A DNA stretch of 64,000 bases. It comes from Mycolicibacterium sp. CH28 (GTDB taxonomy: Bacteria; Actinomycetota; Actinomycetes; Mycobacteriales; Mycobacteriaceae). The notes under the pieces were generated by a model. The model was not told the origin of the DNA, did no database searches, and saw only the letters and a list, made by a program, of their open reading frames with translations. Location of the stretch: positions 310,001 to 374,000 of the forward strand of contig NZ_SRLQ01000003.1 of NCBI RefSeq assembly GCF_004745805.1. Reading direction: 5' to 3'. The position numbers and the translations under genes are program-made. Below are positions 47,501-56,385 of the stretch, piece after piece. Every line of letters begins with the position of its first letter. The first letter of the stretch is position 1.

Positions 47501-48654
47501 CGACAACGAACGACAATCCGGTACCCACCATTCGCGGCGACGAAGGCGCCTCGGTCTTGGGCCCCGACAATGTGGCAATCGGAGCACAGAACCCAGGCTC
47601 GCTGGACACCGATGCCGGCAGCCTGCCGAACCTCAAGTGGTCGTTCGCCGCATCCCACAACCGGCTGTTGAGCGGCGGTTGGGCGCGGGAAACCACCGTG
47701 CGCGAACTGCCGGTCGCGACCACGCTCGCTGGAGTCAACATGCGACTGAAGGCCGGCGCCTATCGCGAGTTGCATTGGCATCGCGAGGCCGAGTGGGCGT
47801 TCATGCTCGCCGGCAGCGCGCGTATCGCCGCCATCGACCCGCAGGGTCGTAACTTCATCGACGACATCGGCCGCGGCGATCTGTGGAACTTCCGAGCCGG
47901 ATTCCCGCACTCGATCCAGGCGTTGGAAGACTGCGAATTCCTGCTGGTTTTCGACGACGGGAACTTCTCCGAGAACGAAACCTTCCTCGTCACAGACTGG
48001 TTCGCGCACACCCCCAAGCACGTGCTATCCAAGAACTTCGCGGTTCCCGAGTCGTCGTTCGACGACATCCCGAAGGCCGGCGACATCGACCACACCCGCT
48101 ACATTTTCCCCGGTGACGTGCCAGGCGCACTGGTCGACGACATCGCGGCTGTGCAGTCGCCCCACGGGACTGCCGACCCGATGAGCTACCGGCTCCTGGC
48201 CCAGGATCCCATCGAGGTGCCGGGCGGCAGCGTCCGCATCGCCGACAGCAAGAACTTCCCAGCTGCCTCGACCATCGCCGCAGCCTGGGTGGAACTGGCA
48301 CCAGGCGCCGTGCGCGAAATGCACTGGCACCCCGACAATGACGAATGGCAGTACTGGGTATCGGGCCATGCCCGCATGACGGTGTTCGGGTCGAGCGGAA
48401 AGGCCCGGACCTTCGACTTCTACGCCGGTGACGTCGGATACGTCCCCAGCGCTATGGGGCACTACTTCGAGAACGTCGGCGACGAACCCGTGCAGATGCT
48501 CGAACTGTTCCGCAGCGACCACTTCGCCGATGTCTCGGCAAACCAATGGCTCGGGCTGACACCACCCGATGTCGTCGGCGCCACCCTGAACTTGAGCCGC
48601 TCCACCATCGACGCGCTACGCAAGGACAAGCCGCTGATCATGCCGGCCAGCTGA
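47497..48654 (+). CDS. oxalate decarboxylase family bicupin
   Basis: A 385-residue protein with two cupin domains. Each has a manganese site: HWHREAEW (His, His, Glu; about residues 95-102) with a later His in FPHSIQA, and HWHPDNDEW (about 276-284) with the later His in GHYFENVG. The OxdC reaction is oxalate to formate plus CO2, using oxygen catalytically. No signal peptide is seen, so it is cytoplasmic. ATG 47497 follows GGAGGAG and is coupled to the hydrolase. The LuxR gene follows after 15 bases. Confidence 0.93.
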   Translation: MTTTNDNPVPTIRGDEGASVLGPDNVAIGAQNPGSLDTDAGSLPNLKWSFAASHNRLLSGGWARETTVRELPVATTLAGVNMRLKAGAYRELHWHREAEWAFMLAGSARIAAIDPQGRNFIDDIGRGDLWNFRAGFPHSIQALEDCEFLLVFDDGNFSENETFLVTDWFAHTPKHVLSKNFAVPESSFDDIPKAGDIDHTRYIFPGDVPGALVDDIAAVQSPHGTADPMSYRLLAQDPIEVPGGSVRIADSKNFPAASTIAAAWVELAPGAVREMHWHPDNDEWQYWVSGHARMTVFGSSGKARTFDFYAGDVGYVPSAMGHYFENVGDEPVQMLELFRSDHFADVSANQWLGLTPPDVVGATLNLSRSTIDALRKDKPLIMPAS

Positions 48655-48669
48655 CGGTAGATTCCAGGG

Positions 48670-51432
48670 GTGAACAGTGCCCCCAACGGCCGCTTACTGA
48701 TCGGCAGACTGACCGAGCGGGCTGCCCTTGCCAAGCTTGTCACCGACGCACGCGCTGGTGACGGCGCCGCTCTGGTGATCAGCGGTGACGCGGGTATGGG
48801 CAAAACCGCCCTTCTCGATGACCTGGTGGCCGCCTGCGGTGATGTCCGGGTGATTCGTCTTCGGGGAGCCGAGTCCGAACTCGAACTCCCTTTCGGCAGT
48901 CTTCAACAGCTTTGCGCCCCGTTGCATCACTTCATCGAGCGGCTGCCCGAGCCGCAGCGAGACGCGCTACAGGTCGCTCTTGGTGTCCGTGCCGGCGAGG
49001 CACCTGATGCGCTGCTGCTCGGGCTGGCGCTGTTGACACTGCTGGGCGAGGCAGCGGGCGACCGGACCACGGTGTGCATTGTCGATGACGCGCAGTGGCT
49101 GGATTCGGCTTCACTTCACATGCTGACGATCTGTGCACGCCGAATCGTCGTCGACCCACTGGTCATGGTCTTCGCCACACGGGACCTCGCCGCCGTCCGT
49201 GAACTCGCGGGACTCCCCGAACTGCCGCTGCGCGGACTCAACGCCACTAATTCGCGTGCCTTGTTGGCAGCCACGCTGCCCGGACGGATCGACGAGCGTG
49301 TCCTGCGGACCATCGTCGCCGAGGCGGCCGGAAATCCGCTGGCACTCCTGGAGATTCCCAGGACGCTCAGTCCCGAAGAGTTAGCCGGGGGCTACGGAAT
49401 CGCCCATGCCGCACTGCCGGCCGCCGCAATCGAACGTAGCTTTCTGCGACAAATTCGCGGGATTCCGGCAGCTACCAGGACGCTGTTGCTGCTGGCGGCA
49501 TGCGAGCCTACCGGTAGCCCTGACTGGCTGTGGGCCGCGGCGGCCAGGCTGGGCGTGCAACCCGAAGACATGGTCCCGGCCGAGGCTGCGGGATTAATAG
49601 ATGTCTACAGCGGCATACGGTTTCGTCATCCGCTGATCCGGGCGGAGATCTATCGCGATGCACCTGCGGCCGACCGCCGTCAAGCCCATGCTGCGCTCGC
49701 AGCGGTCATCACCGACGACTCCGCCGCCGATCATCGTGCCTGGCATCAGGCCCATGCCGCGGCCGGCCCCGATGAAACTGTGGCCGCCACTTTGGAATTC
49801 GCGTCCGAGCGGGCACGAGCCCGTGGCGGCATCGCCGCGTCGGCAGCGTTCATCGAACACGCCGCGAATCTGTCCGTCGACGTGGACCTTCGCGCTCGGC
49901 GTGCGTTGTCTGCCGCGCAGGCTAAACTCGACGCCGGATCGATGGAGTCCGCCGAATACCTGCTGTCGGTGGCAAGCGATTCCAGTAACGATGAAATGAT
50001 CCGAGCCACGGCGGAATTGCTCCGCGCACGCCTGGCTTTCGCGTCGAACCGCGGAAACGATGCTCCAGCACTCTTATTGGCCGCCGCAAAGAGGCTGGCC
50101 AACACCGACGCCCGACGCTCGCGCGAAACCTATCTCGAGGCGCTGACGGCTGCCGCCCTGGTCGGACGGTTTACCTCCGGCCCGCAGACCGCTGCTTCAC
50201 GTATCGCCGAGGTTGTGCGCCGCGATGCCCCGCACGTATCAGAACCGGGCCGGGCGACCGATGATCTACTGGAAGGCCTGATCACCCGATTCCGCGAGGG
50301 ACATGGGGCGGCCGCCCCGCAATTGCAAAGCGGCGTAGCGAAATTCCTTGCTGAAGACGCGGCCGGACTCGCGGAGCCCCGCTGGCATGAGATCACCTAC
50401 ATGGTCTGCCTGGACCTCTTCGACCAGGACAGCTACAACCATCTGGTGGACCGGCAGTTACGCGCACTGCGCGCCACCGGTGCGCTCTCCGTGATGCCAC
50501 CCGCTCTGATCACCGCGGCCGGCCTCTCTGTCACAGGAGGGAACTTCTCACGCGCCGACTTGCTGCTGGAGGAGGCGGCCACCATCGTTAGCGCGACCAC
50601 TGGCAACCCCCTTCCCGACACCCCGATCCACTGCTATCTGGCCGCCTATCGTGGCCAGGAGGACCGCTGCCGCGAACACGTCGAACACAAGTTGCGCATC
50701 GGACAACAAGTGGGCCACGGATTCGAGTCGGCCACCGCGTTGTATGCCTTCGCCATCCTGCACATCGGACAGGGGCAGTTCACTCAAGCCTTGGACGCCG
50801 CGTCGCAAGGAGTGGCCTACGACGACCTGGGCATCAACGGTTACCTGCTCGTCGAACAGATCGAGGCCGCAGTCCGTTGCGGGAATTCCGCCGCCGCCAC
50901 CGATGCACTGGAATTACTCACGGCCCGCACCGAGGTATGCCCGACGGAAACCGCCGCGGGCGTCGCGGCCCGCTCAGCCGCGCTGGTGTGCGCCGATGAC
51001 AGCGCCGACGCGCTCTACCGCCAAGCTCTCGCCCACCTCCAACGCAGTCCCGCCCTGGTGTATCTGGCTCGGACACGTCTCGTCTACGGAGAGTGGTTGC
51101 GGCGCATGAAACGCCGCGCGGAAGCACGCGAGCAACTGCGCACCGCCCACGAGATGTTCACCCAGATGGGCGCCGACGGGTTCGCCCGCCGCGCCCGCCG
51201 CGAACTCACCGCCACCGGTGAGAAGGTCATAAGCCGGCAACCACGCGTAGCGGGCGCGCTGACTACCCAGGAGACCCAGATCGCGGTGCTGGTTCGGGAT
51301 GGCTACACCAACAACGAGATCGCCGGCCAACTCTTCCTCAGCCCGCGCACGGTGGAATGGCATTTAGGTCACGTATTCACCAAACTCGGGATCTCCTCCC
51401 GCAGAAGCCTCCGCGGAATCACCTTTGACTGA
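48670..51432 (+). CDS. LuxR-family LAL-type regulator (AAA/NACHT-like ATPase plus HTH)
   Basis: A 920-residue large ATP-binding LuxR (LAL, MalT-like) activator. The N-terminal ATPase has Walker A GDAGMGKTALL (about residues 39-49) and Walker B TVCIVDDAQWLDS (about 140). A long helical, TPR-like middle region (about 280-840) precedes a C-terminal LuxR helix-turn-helix at about 855-915 (TTQETQIAVLVRDGYTNNEI, then LFLSPRTVEWHLGHVFTKLG). GTG 48670. It lies 15 bases after the oxalate decarboxylase gene and probably activates the decarboxylase-hydrolase-oxalate decarboxylase unit in response to a small molecule. Confidence 0.92.
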   Translation: MNSAPNGRLLIGRLTERAALAKLVTDARAGDGAALVISGDAGMGKTALLDDLVAACGDVRVIRLRGAESELELPFGSLQQLCAPLHHFIERLPEPQRDALQVALGVRAGEAPDALLLGLALLTLLGEAAGDRTTVCIVDDAQWLDSASLHMLTICARRIVVDPLVMVFATRDLAAVRELAGLPELPLRGLNATNSRALLAATLPGRIDERVLRTIVAEAAGNPLALLEIPRTLSPEELAGGYGIAHAALPAAAIERSFLRQIRGIPAATRTLLLLAACEPTGSPDWLWAAAARLGVQPEDMVPAEAAGLIDVYSGIRFRHPLIRAEIYRDAPAADRRQAHAALAAVITDDSAADHRAWHQAHAAAGPDETVAATLEFASERARARGGIAASAAFIEHAANLSVDVDLRARRALSAAQAKLDAGSMESAEYLLSVASDSSNDEMIRATAELLRARLAFASNRGNDAPALLLAAAKRLANTDARRSRETYLEALTAAALVGRFTSGPQTAASRIAEVVRRDAPHVSEPGRATDDLLEGLITRFREGHGAAAPQLQSGVAKFLAEDAAGLAEPRWHEITYMVCLDLFDQDSYNHLVDRQLRALRATGALSVMPPALITAAGLSVTGGNFSRADLLLEEAATIVSATTGNPLPDTPIHCYLAAYRGQEDRCREHVEHKLRIGQQVGHGFESATALYAFAILHIGQGQFTQALDAASQGVAYDDLGINGYLLVEQIEAAVRCGNSAAATDALELLTARTEVCPTETAAGVAARSAALVCADDSADALYRQALAHLQRSPALVYLARTRLVYGEWLRRMKRRAEAREQLRTAHEMFTQMGADGFARRARRELTATGEKVISRQPRVAGALTTQETQIAVLVRDGYTNNEIAGQLFLSPRTVEWHLGHVFTKLGISSRRSLRGITFD

Positions 51433-51491
51433 CATCGGCCAAATATCCGGTGGTTTTCCCGGGTTCGCGGTATCGGGCTGACACGGTTGAG

Positions 51492-52034
51492 TCACGTGTT
51501 GTGGACACCCGATTCGGTCTGAATTACCGTCGGCCGCCCGGCATACCGATCGCGAAATGGCTTGCTGGCGGCAGGGCCCGCGGTAAACACGAAGTCCGAG
51601 CCATCGACGCGTCGGCCGGTGGCGCGGTCGACGAGGACGGGCTCGACCTCCACACCGGTCTCGGCGTCGACCAGGACCATGCTGCGCTGTTCGGGTTCCA
51701 ACCGCGCGTTACCCCACGCGGCCAATGCGACGATCACCGGACGCAGCGAACGACCGAGTTCGGTCAGAACATATTCGTACCGAGCGGGTTTCGACTGATA
51801 TGGACGTCGTTCGAAGATGCCGGCTTCGACCAGTCGCTTCAGCCGCCCGGCCAGCAGGCTCGACGACACTGCGAGATTCTCCTGGAACTGGTCGTAGCGG
51901 GTGTAGCCGTCGAACGCATCGTGCAGGATCAGCAGTGTCCACCAGTCTCCGACCAGGCTCAGCGTCGCCGAGAGCGGACATTCGCGGTCCTCCGGACGGA
52001 TCTTCTCAGCCACTTGATCACCTTGACTTCTCAT
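51492..52034 (-). CDS. HxlR family transcriptional regulator
   Basis: A 180-residue winged-helix regulator. The typical start DRECPLSATLSLVGDWWTLL, with its conserved Cys, leads to AVSSSLLAGRLKRLVEAGIF and RRPYQSKPARYEYVLTELGR. The C-terminal 60 residues, beyond the usual HxlR length, contain TGVEVEPVLVDRATGRRVDG, a small beta segment. ATG 52034 lies inside the repeat array at 52026-52068, so it probably represses itself and the divergent NTF2/LLM genes. Confidence 0.92.
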   Translation of the reverse strand: MRSQGDQVAEKIRPEDRECPLSATLSLVGDWWTLLILHDAFDGYTRYDQFQENLAVSSSLLAGRLKRLVEAGIFERRPYQSKPARYEYVLTELGRSLRPVIVALAAWGNARLEPEQRSMVLVDAETGVEVEPVLVDRATGRRVDGSDFVFTAGPAASKPFRDRYAGRPTVIQTESGVHNT

Positions 52035-52068
52035 TCAGAAGTTACTAACTTTACTTTCAGAAGTAACT
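52026..52068. promoter_or_regulatory. repeat array between hxlR and the NTF2-like gene, probable HxlR operator
   Basis: TTCAGAAGTTACT and TTCAGAAGTAACT are near-identical direct repeats 22 bases (two helical turns) apart. Inverted pairs ACTTCT (52026-52031)/AGAAGT (52037-52042) and AGTTACT (52040-52046)/AGTAACT (52062-52068) overlap them. The array covers the hxlR start and lies 20 bases before the divergent gene, ideal for joint repression. Confidence 0.65.
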
Positions 52069-52087
52069 CTACTCGTGCGAGGAACCT

Positions 52088-52456
52088 ATGACTACGAACG
52101 CATCACCATCGACACTGCCCGCCGTGATATCGGCATACTTGGCGGCCTCCGAACGGCGCGATGTGGATGCCATCGTCGCGTGCTTCAGCGACGACGCCAC
52201 CGTGCTCGACGAGGGCACACAGCGGCGCGGATTGGCCGAGATCCGCCGCTGGCGCGAGGACGTCGACACGACCTTCGAATACACGTCAAAGCTGATGCGG
52301 TGGTCTGCGGGCGGAGTCACCGACCGCGCCCAACGCTACGACGTGACTCTGCATCTACAGGGCAACTTTCCCGGCGGCGGGGTCGACCTGGTGAACAGTT
52401 TCACCGTCCGCGACGGCCATATCGCGGACCTCCGCATCGTGCCGGCGACGTCATGA
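52088..52456 (+). CDS. SnoaL/NTF2-like protein
   Basis: A 122-residue cone-shaped NTF2-fold protein. AVISAYLAASERRDVDAIVA with ACFSDDATVLDEG is the usual first half, and the strand LVNSFTVRDGHIADLRIVP ends the sheet. Members are isomerases, cyclases or ligand-binding proteins. The stop overlaps the F420 enzyme start as ATGA, so both act in one pathway under HxlR. Confidence 0.85.
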   Translation: MTTNASPSTLPAVISAYLAASERRDVDAIVACFSDDATVLDEGTQRRGLAEIRRWREDVDTTFEYTSKLMRWSAGGVTDRAQRYDVTLHLQGNFPGGGVDLVNSFTVRDGHIADLRIVPATS

Positions 52457-53337
52457 CCACATCGTTGCGATCGCGCCTGGGCACATACGGCGCCTGGCTG
52501 CACCCCGGCTACGGCGATGCGGCGCGCACTGAATTCGCCGCCGAGGCCGAGGAATTGGGCTATCCCACGGTGTGGCTCGGACTGGGCACCGCATCCGTCG
52601 CCGACCTCACGTTCGCCGAGAAAATCCTCGAAGCCACCGAATCGATCATCGTGGCGACCGCGATCGTGAACATGTGGACCAACGACGCCGACTCCATCGC
52701 CGCGTCCTACCGCAGGCTCACCGCGGCCTACGGAAAACGGTTCCTGCTCGGCGTCGGCATCGGACACCCGGAAGCGGTCACGTCGTACCGCACGCCCTAT
52801 GCCACCATGGTCGACTATCTCGATCGACTCGACGCTGCGGGCGTTCCGGTCGACGGGCGGATCCTGGCAGCACTCGGACCCCGGGCCTTACGGCTGGCCG
52901 CAGCCCGAACCTTGGGCACCCACCCGTATCTCGTGGTACCGGAGCACACCAGAGAAGCACGCGCAATGCTCGGGCCCGACGTCGTGATCGCCCCCGAACA
53001 AACCGTGGTGATCGAACCCGACCCGGATGCGGCGCGAAAGATCGCCCGGGCCTTCGTCACCGATCCGTACCTCACCTTGAGCAACTACACGAACAACTTA
53101 CGCCGCTACGGCTACACCGATGCCGACCTTGACGGTCAGGGCAGCAATCGCCTCATCGATGACCTGGTGCCACACGGCAGCGTCGAGGACGTCGCCGCGC
53201 GGCTACAAGGGCACCTGACAGCTGGCGCCGACCACGTGGGAGTGCAGATCCTGACCGCTGACGGCGCCAGCCCGATGCCCGGCTACCGGGCTCTGGCGGC
53301 CGAACTGCTCAGAGGAAAGCCAGGATGTCGGAGTTGA
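52453..53337 (+). CDS. LLM-class F420-dependent oxidoreductase
   Basis: A 294-residue TIM-barrel enzyme of the luciferase-like monooxygenase superfamily, mycobacterial F420 subgroup. LGTYGAWLHPGYGDAARTEF, then AEELGYPTVWLGLG and KRFLLGVGIGHPE are family blocks; ADHVGVQILT lies near the end. It should use coenzyme F420 to reduce or oxidise an organic substrate, which is unknown. It is translated with the NTF2-like protein. Its last 29 bases overlap the convergent hydrolase gene. Confidence 0.88.
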   Translation: MTTSLRSRLGTYGAWLHPGYGDAARTEFAAEAEELGYPTVWLGLGTASVADLTFAEKILEATESIIVATAIVNMWTNDADSIAASYRRLTAAYGKRFLLGVGIGHPEAVTSYRTPYATMVDYLDRLDAAGVPVDGRILAALGPRALRLAAARTLGTHPYLVVPEHTREARAMLGPDVVIAPEQTVVIEPDPDAARKIARAFVTDPYLTLSNYTNNLRRYGYTDADLDGQGSNRLIDDLVPHGSVEDVAARLQGHLTAGADHVGVQILTADGASPMPGYRALAAELLRGKPGCRS

Positions 53338-54127
53338 CGGTATCGGCCTGCGTGGTGATCATGCCGTGCGGAAAACCTCTGTAAGTCTTCAGGATTCCGT
53401 TCTTAAGCAATGCCGCCGATTTCGGTCCCGCCGCGACGTAGGGCACGATCTGGTCATCTTCGCTGTGCATCACCAAGATTGGAACTGTGATCTTCTTCAG
53501 ATCGTCGGTGAAATCGGTCTGCGAGAACGCCACAATCCCGTCGTAATGCGAATAAGCGTCGCCCATCATGCCCTGACGCCACCAGTTCTCGACCACACCT
53601 TCATTTGGGCCCGCCTCGCTGCGATTGAACCCGTAAAACGGCCCCGCGGCCAAGGTTCGGTAGAACACTGATCGATTCGCTGCCAGCTGCATCTGCAGAT
53701 CATCGAATACCGCTTTAGGCAGCCCCTCCGGATTGGCATCGGTCCGCACCATCAGCGGTGGCACCGCGCTGATCAGCACGCCCTTGGCAACTCGTGCCTC
53801 CCCGTGACGGGAGAAATATCGCACCACCTCACCACCACCAGTGGAGTGCCCGATGTGAATCGCCTCGCGCAGGTCGAGGTGTTCGACAAGTGCGGCGAGA
53901 TCGTCGGCGTAGTGGTCGATGTCGTGTCCGTCCGGAGTCTGCGTGGATCGGCCATGTCCGCGCCGGTCGTGCGCGATGACCCGGAACCCGCGCTGCAGAA
54001 AGAACAGCATCTGGTTGTCCCAGTCGTCGGAGGACAACGGCCATCCGTGGCTGAACACGATGGGCTGCCCGGAGCCCCAGTCTTTGTAGAACAGCGTTAC
54101 ACCATCGGACGTTGTGAACGTAGCCAT
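53309..54127 (-). CDS. alpha/beta hydrolase, non-heme chloroperoxidase type
   Basis: A 272-residue hydrolase of the cofactor-free haloperoxidase/esterase group. The oxyanion region is FSHGWPLSSDDW, the nucleophile elbow GHSTGGGE (Ser about 97), the acid in HSEDDQIVP and the His in GFPHGMITTQ. ATG 54127 (MATFTTSDGVTLFYKDW) is certain by family; the open frame to 54445 adds a sequence that is not family-like. The real role is probably ester or lactone hydrolysis. It lies just inside the proposed right end of the mobile island. Confidence 0.93.
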   Translation of the reverse strand: MATFTTSDGVTLFYKDWGSGQPIVFSHGWPLSSDDWDNQMLFFLQRGFRVIAHDRRGHGRSTQTPDGHDIDHYADDLAALVEHLDLREAIHIGHSTGGGEVVRYFSRHGEARVAKGVLISAVPPLMVRTDANPEGLPKAVFDDLQMQLAANRSVFYRTLAAGPFYGFNRSEAGPNEGVVENWWRQGMMGDAYSHYDGIVAFSQTDFTDDLKKITVPILVMHSEDDQIVPYVAAGPKSAALLKNGILKTYRGFPHGMITTQADTVNSDILAFL

Positions 54128-54545
54128 AAACAGGACTCTCGCACCCCTGGCGTACCGGTGAACCCGTATATATCCCCGGAAGATCGGCGCGGCCGGGCTA
54201 AAGGATTCCGACAGCTTGTTGACAATCACCCTCCGACACGGCGTTGAGAAAGTCCAGGTCGCCACCCGCCAAATCCGACACGACCAGCAGGTTCCTACCG
54301 TGCATGCGAGAACCTGGCCAACGTCTCGTCTTCTCACCAATGCGGCGGCCCGACGGCACACCTCGTCGAAACCCCAGGTCAGCGGGCCTACTGGGTGGTC
54401 GGATCTGGAGATTCCGACACGGTAGCGAGAGCCCCGCAACGACATGCCATTGAAAACACCCAGATCAACGCGGGTGGCATGCTCCGCCGACGACAGATGG
54501 CTACAGTTTCAGTGATCTTCATCCGAGCAGAATCGAGCCCAGCCA
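54128..54545. other. gene-free stretch with TCCGACA boxes; candidate right transposon end
   Basis: No intact gene is seen in these 418 bases. TCCGACA occurs at 54207, 54232, 54274 and 54413. On the minus strand 54238-54204 reads TGTCGGA, a 6-base extra piece, then TTGTCAACAAGCTGTCGGAA, which matches TTGTCATTTAGCTGTCGGAA of the left repeats (42406-42425) at 17 of 20 bases in inverted orientation. A short minus-strand frame ending near 54199 (LAGGDLDFLNAVSEGD) might be the tail of a lost gene. Confidence 0.45.
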
Positions 54546-54734
54546 GTGACCGACAAACCATGCCCGGGTAGCGGCAAGACCTGGGCGGTCGACATCGAAG
54601 GCAAGCCGGTCTGCCCGCGCTGTCGTCGCGCTATGTCCACCGTGGCGGGCAAGGGCCGCTCGATCAAGAACACCCCTAAGGTGCCTTCACACGCACGCCC
54701 CCGCAGCGACGACCGCAAACGACAGACCCGCTAG
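54546..54734 (+). CDS. small zinc-ribbon-like hypothetical protein
   Basis: A 62-residue basic protein from GTG 54546. CPGSGK near the N-terminus and CPRCRR at about residue 23 give three Cys for a possible zinc site; the last 30 residues are Lys/Arg-rich, suiting RNA or DNA binding. The codon pattern looks coding. It is 10 bases before the HbpS/GlcG-like gene. The function is unknown. Confidence 0.6.
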   Translation: MTDKPCPGSGKTWAVDIEGKPVCPRCRRAMSTVAGKGRSIKNTPKVPSHARPRSDDRKRQTR

Positions 54735-54744
54735 GTTGGCCCGC

Positions 54745-55164
54745 ATGACCGCTCCCAAGGTTGACCTCGCCACCGCCCAGCGTCTGATCACGGCCACTCA
54801 TACCGAAGCCGACCACCGATCGGTGAAGATCTCGGCGGCGGTGGTCGACGCCGGCGGCAATCTGGTGGCGTTCGGCCGGATGGACGGCGCCGAGATCGCC
54901 GGCCCGGTACTCGCCGTCGACAAGGCCTACACCGCCGTCGCCAACAGCACCGCCACGGCAGACCTCGCCGTGCTGGCCGCCCCGGGCGGTGAGCTGTTCG
55001 GGTTGCACGCCAACGGCGGCGGACGGTTCGTCATCTTCGGCGGCGGAATCCCGCTCAAAGCGGGCGACGTGATCGTCGGTGCGGTCGGGGTCAGCGGCGC
55101 CAGCACGGCCGACGACATTGCCTGCGCCGAGGCCGCGGTGCGCTCGTGGACCGCCGGGTCCTGA
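54745..55164 (+). CDS. HbpS/GlcG family protein
   Basis: A 139-residue protein of the HbpS-like (DUF336, GlcG) family. ISAAVVDAGGNLVAFGRMDG near residue 28 and FGGGIPLKAGDVIVGAVGVS near 100 are the conserved strands, ending DDIACAEAAV. Streptomyces HbpS binds heme as a redox sensor, while GlcG lies in glycolate operons; neither role can be chosen here. There is no signal peptide. ATG 54745 is preferred over TTG 54736. Confidence 0.88.
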   Translation: MTAPKVDLATAQRLITATHTEADHRSVKISAAVVDAGGNLVAFGRMDGAEIAGPVLAVDKAYTAVANSTATADLAVLAAPGGELFGLHANGGGRFVIFGGGIPLKAGDVIVGAVGVSGASTADDIACAEAAVRSWTAGS

Positions 55165-55166
55165 CG

Positions 55167-56381
55167 CTATCCGCGCCGCCGTGCCAGCAGCCGCACCAAT
55201 ACGAGCTGCGCGACGGCGAAGACCCCCAACATCCCGCCCACGATCCCGAACGCACCGTAGACGCCGGCCCGTGACGAAAAGGCAGCGCCCACAACACTGT
55301 TGATGCCCACCGAGATAGCCGTGCGGCCGAACTCCGATGCTGCCGTCACACCACCGGCATATTCGAGCGGTGTCAGCTCCTGGCGCCACCGGGTCAACAC
55401 CAGCCGCGCACACACATTGCTGATCCCGAACAAGAACACCGCCACGACCATCACCGGCAGGTTCACCGGGATCCAGCCGACTGCGAGCACCAGTGTCCCC
55501 ACTGCCCCGCCGAGCATCCACCCAACACCTGAACCTCGGTGCCGGGTAACGGAATACAGCAGCGCACCGACCACACCGCCCAATGCGAACGCCGATCCGA
55601 CATGGCCGACAGCGGCGGGATGATGCAGCAGCCCCTTGGCGAAAAACGCGCTCAGGAGCTTGCGTAACTCATAGAGGTGGAACAGCATCAGCCCGAGGAC
55701 GACGAGAAGCAGGTACGGGTGGGCGAGGATGTACTTGAGCCCGGCCCACGACCCCCCGTGGGACGGGCCGTCGTGGCTCCCCGTGTCAGCGACCGACGTT
55801 TTCGGGATGAGCAGGTAGCAGGCCGCTGACACGACGAACCCGATCGGGATGACGATGTGCGGCACGATGCCGGCCGACCACACCATCAGGCCGCCGAGCA
55901 TCAATGGCCCGACGACCGCACCCACCTCGAAGACCACCTCGTAGCGCGAGTTGATCCGGTCCAGCAGATCGCGGCGATGCCCGACCAGGTCGAGGGGAAC
56001 GGTGTGTACCGAGGTGTCCACGTAGCCGCGGATCAGTGCCTCCAGCGTGTAACAGCCCATGACCCACGGCAAACTGGCGAACCCGAAGGCCATGGAAATC
56101 GGGATGCCGGCCAGTACGACGCCCCGCAGCAGCGTCGAGAACGCCAGGACCAGCCGGGCGCCGAACCGGTCGGTCGGCCAGCCGGCGAGATAGGTGCCGA
56201 GCATGTGCACGCCGGTACCGAACGCGGAGAAGAAGGCCGCGCTGCCCAGCGATCCGGAGAGGTCCGCCACCAGCAGCGGCTGAGCCAGATGTACGGCGCT
56301 GTTCACGATCTGGGTCAGCAGGACGCCGCTGAGCAACCCGCCTAACCGGACAGAACCCACGTCGGGAGTCGCCCGGCTCAT
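55167..56381 (-). CDS. major facilitator superfamily transporter
   Basis: A 404-residue MFS protein with about 11-12 membrane segments. The loop 2-3 motif is DRFGARLVLAFS (MFS signature A-like, about residues 62-73). A His/Ser/Gly-rich central loop DTGSHDGPSHGGSWAG divides the two halves. ATG 56381 starts 4 bases after the GAP-family stop, so the pair is co-translated. Substrate is unknown; efflux of a small molecule is likely. Confidence 0.88.
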   Translation of the reverse strand: MSRATPDVGSVRLGGLLSGVLLTQIVNSAVHLAQPLLVADLSGSLGSAAFFSAFGTGVHMLGTYLAGWPTDRFGARLVLAFSTLLRGVVLAGIPISMAFGFASLPWVMGCYTLEALIRGYVDTSVHTVPLDLVGHRRDLLDRINSRYEVVFEVGAVVGPLMLGGLMVWSAGIVPHIVIPIGFVVSAACYLLIPKTSVADTGSHDGPSHGGSWAGLKYILAHPYLLLVVLGLMLFHLYELRKLLSAFFAKGLLHHPAAVGHVGSAFALGGVVGALLYSVTRHRGSGVGWMLGGAVGTLVLAVGWIPVNLPVMVVAVFLFGISNVCARLVLTRWRQELTPLEYAGGVTAASEFGRTAISVGINSVVGAAFSSRAGVYGAFGIVGGMLGVFAVAQLVLVRLLARRRG

Positions 56382-56385
56382 TCGA

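Noticed and set aside
54128..54445. N-terminal extension of the chloroperoxidase-type hydrolase
   Set aside because: Residues before ATG 54127 are not family-like, and the family start MATFTTSDG is clear.
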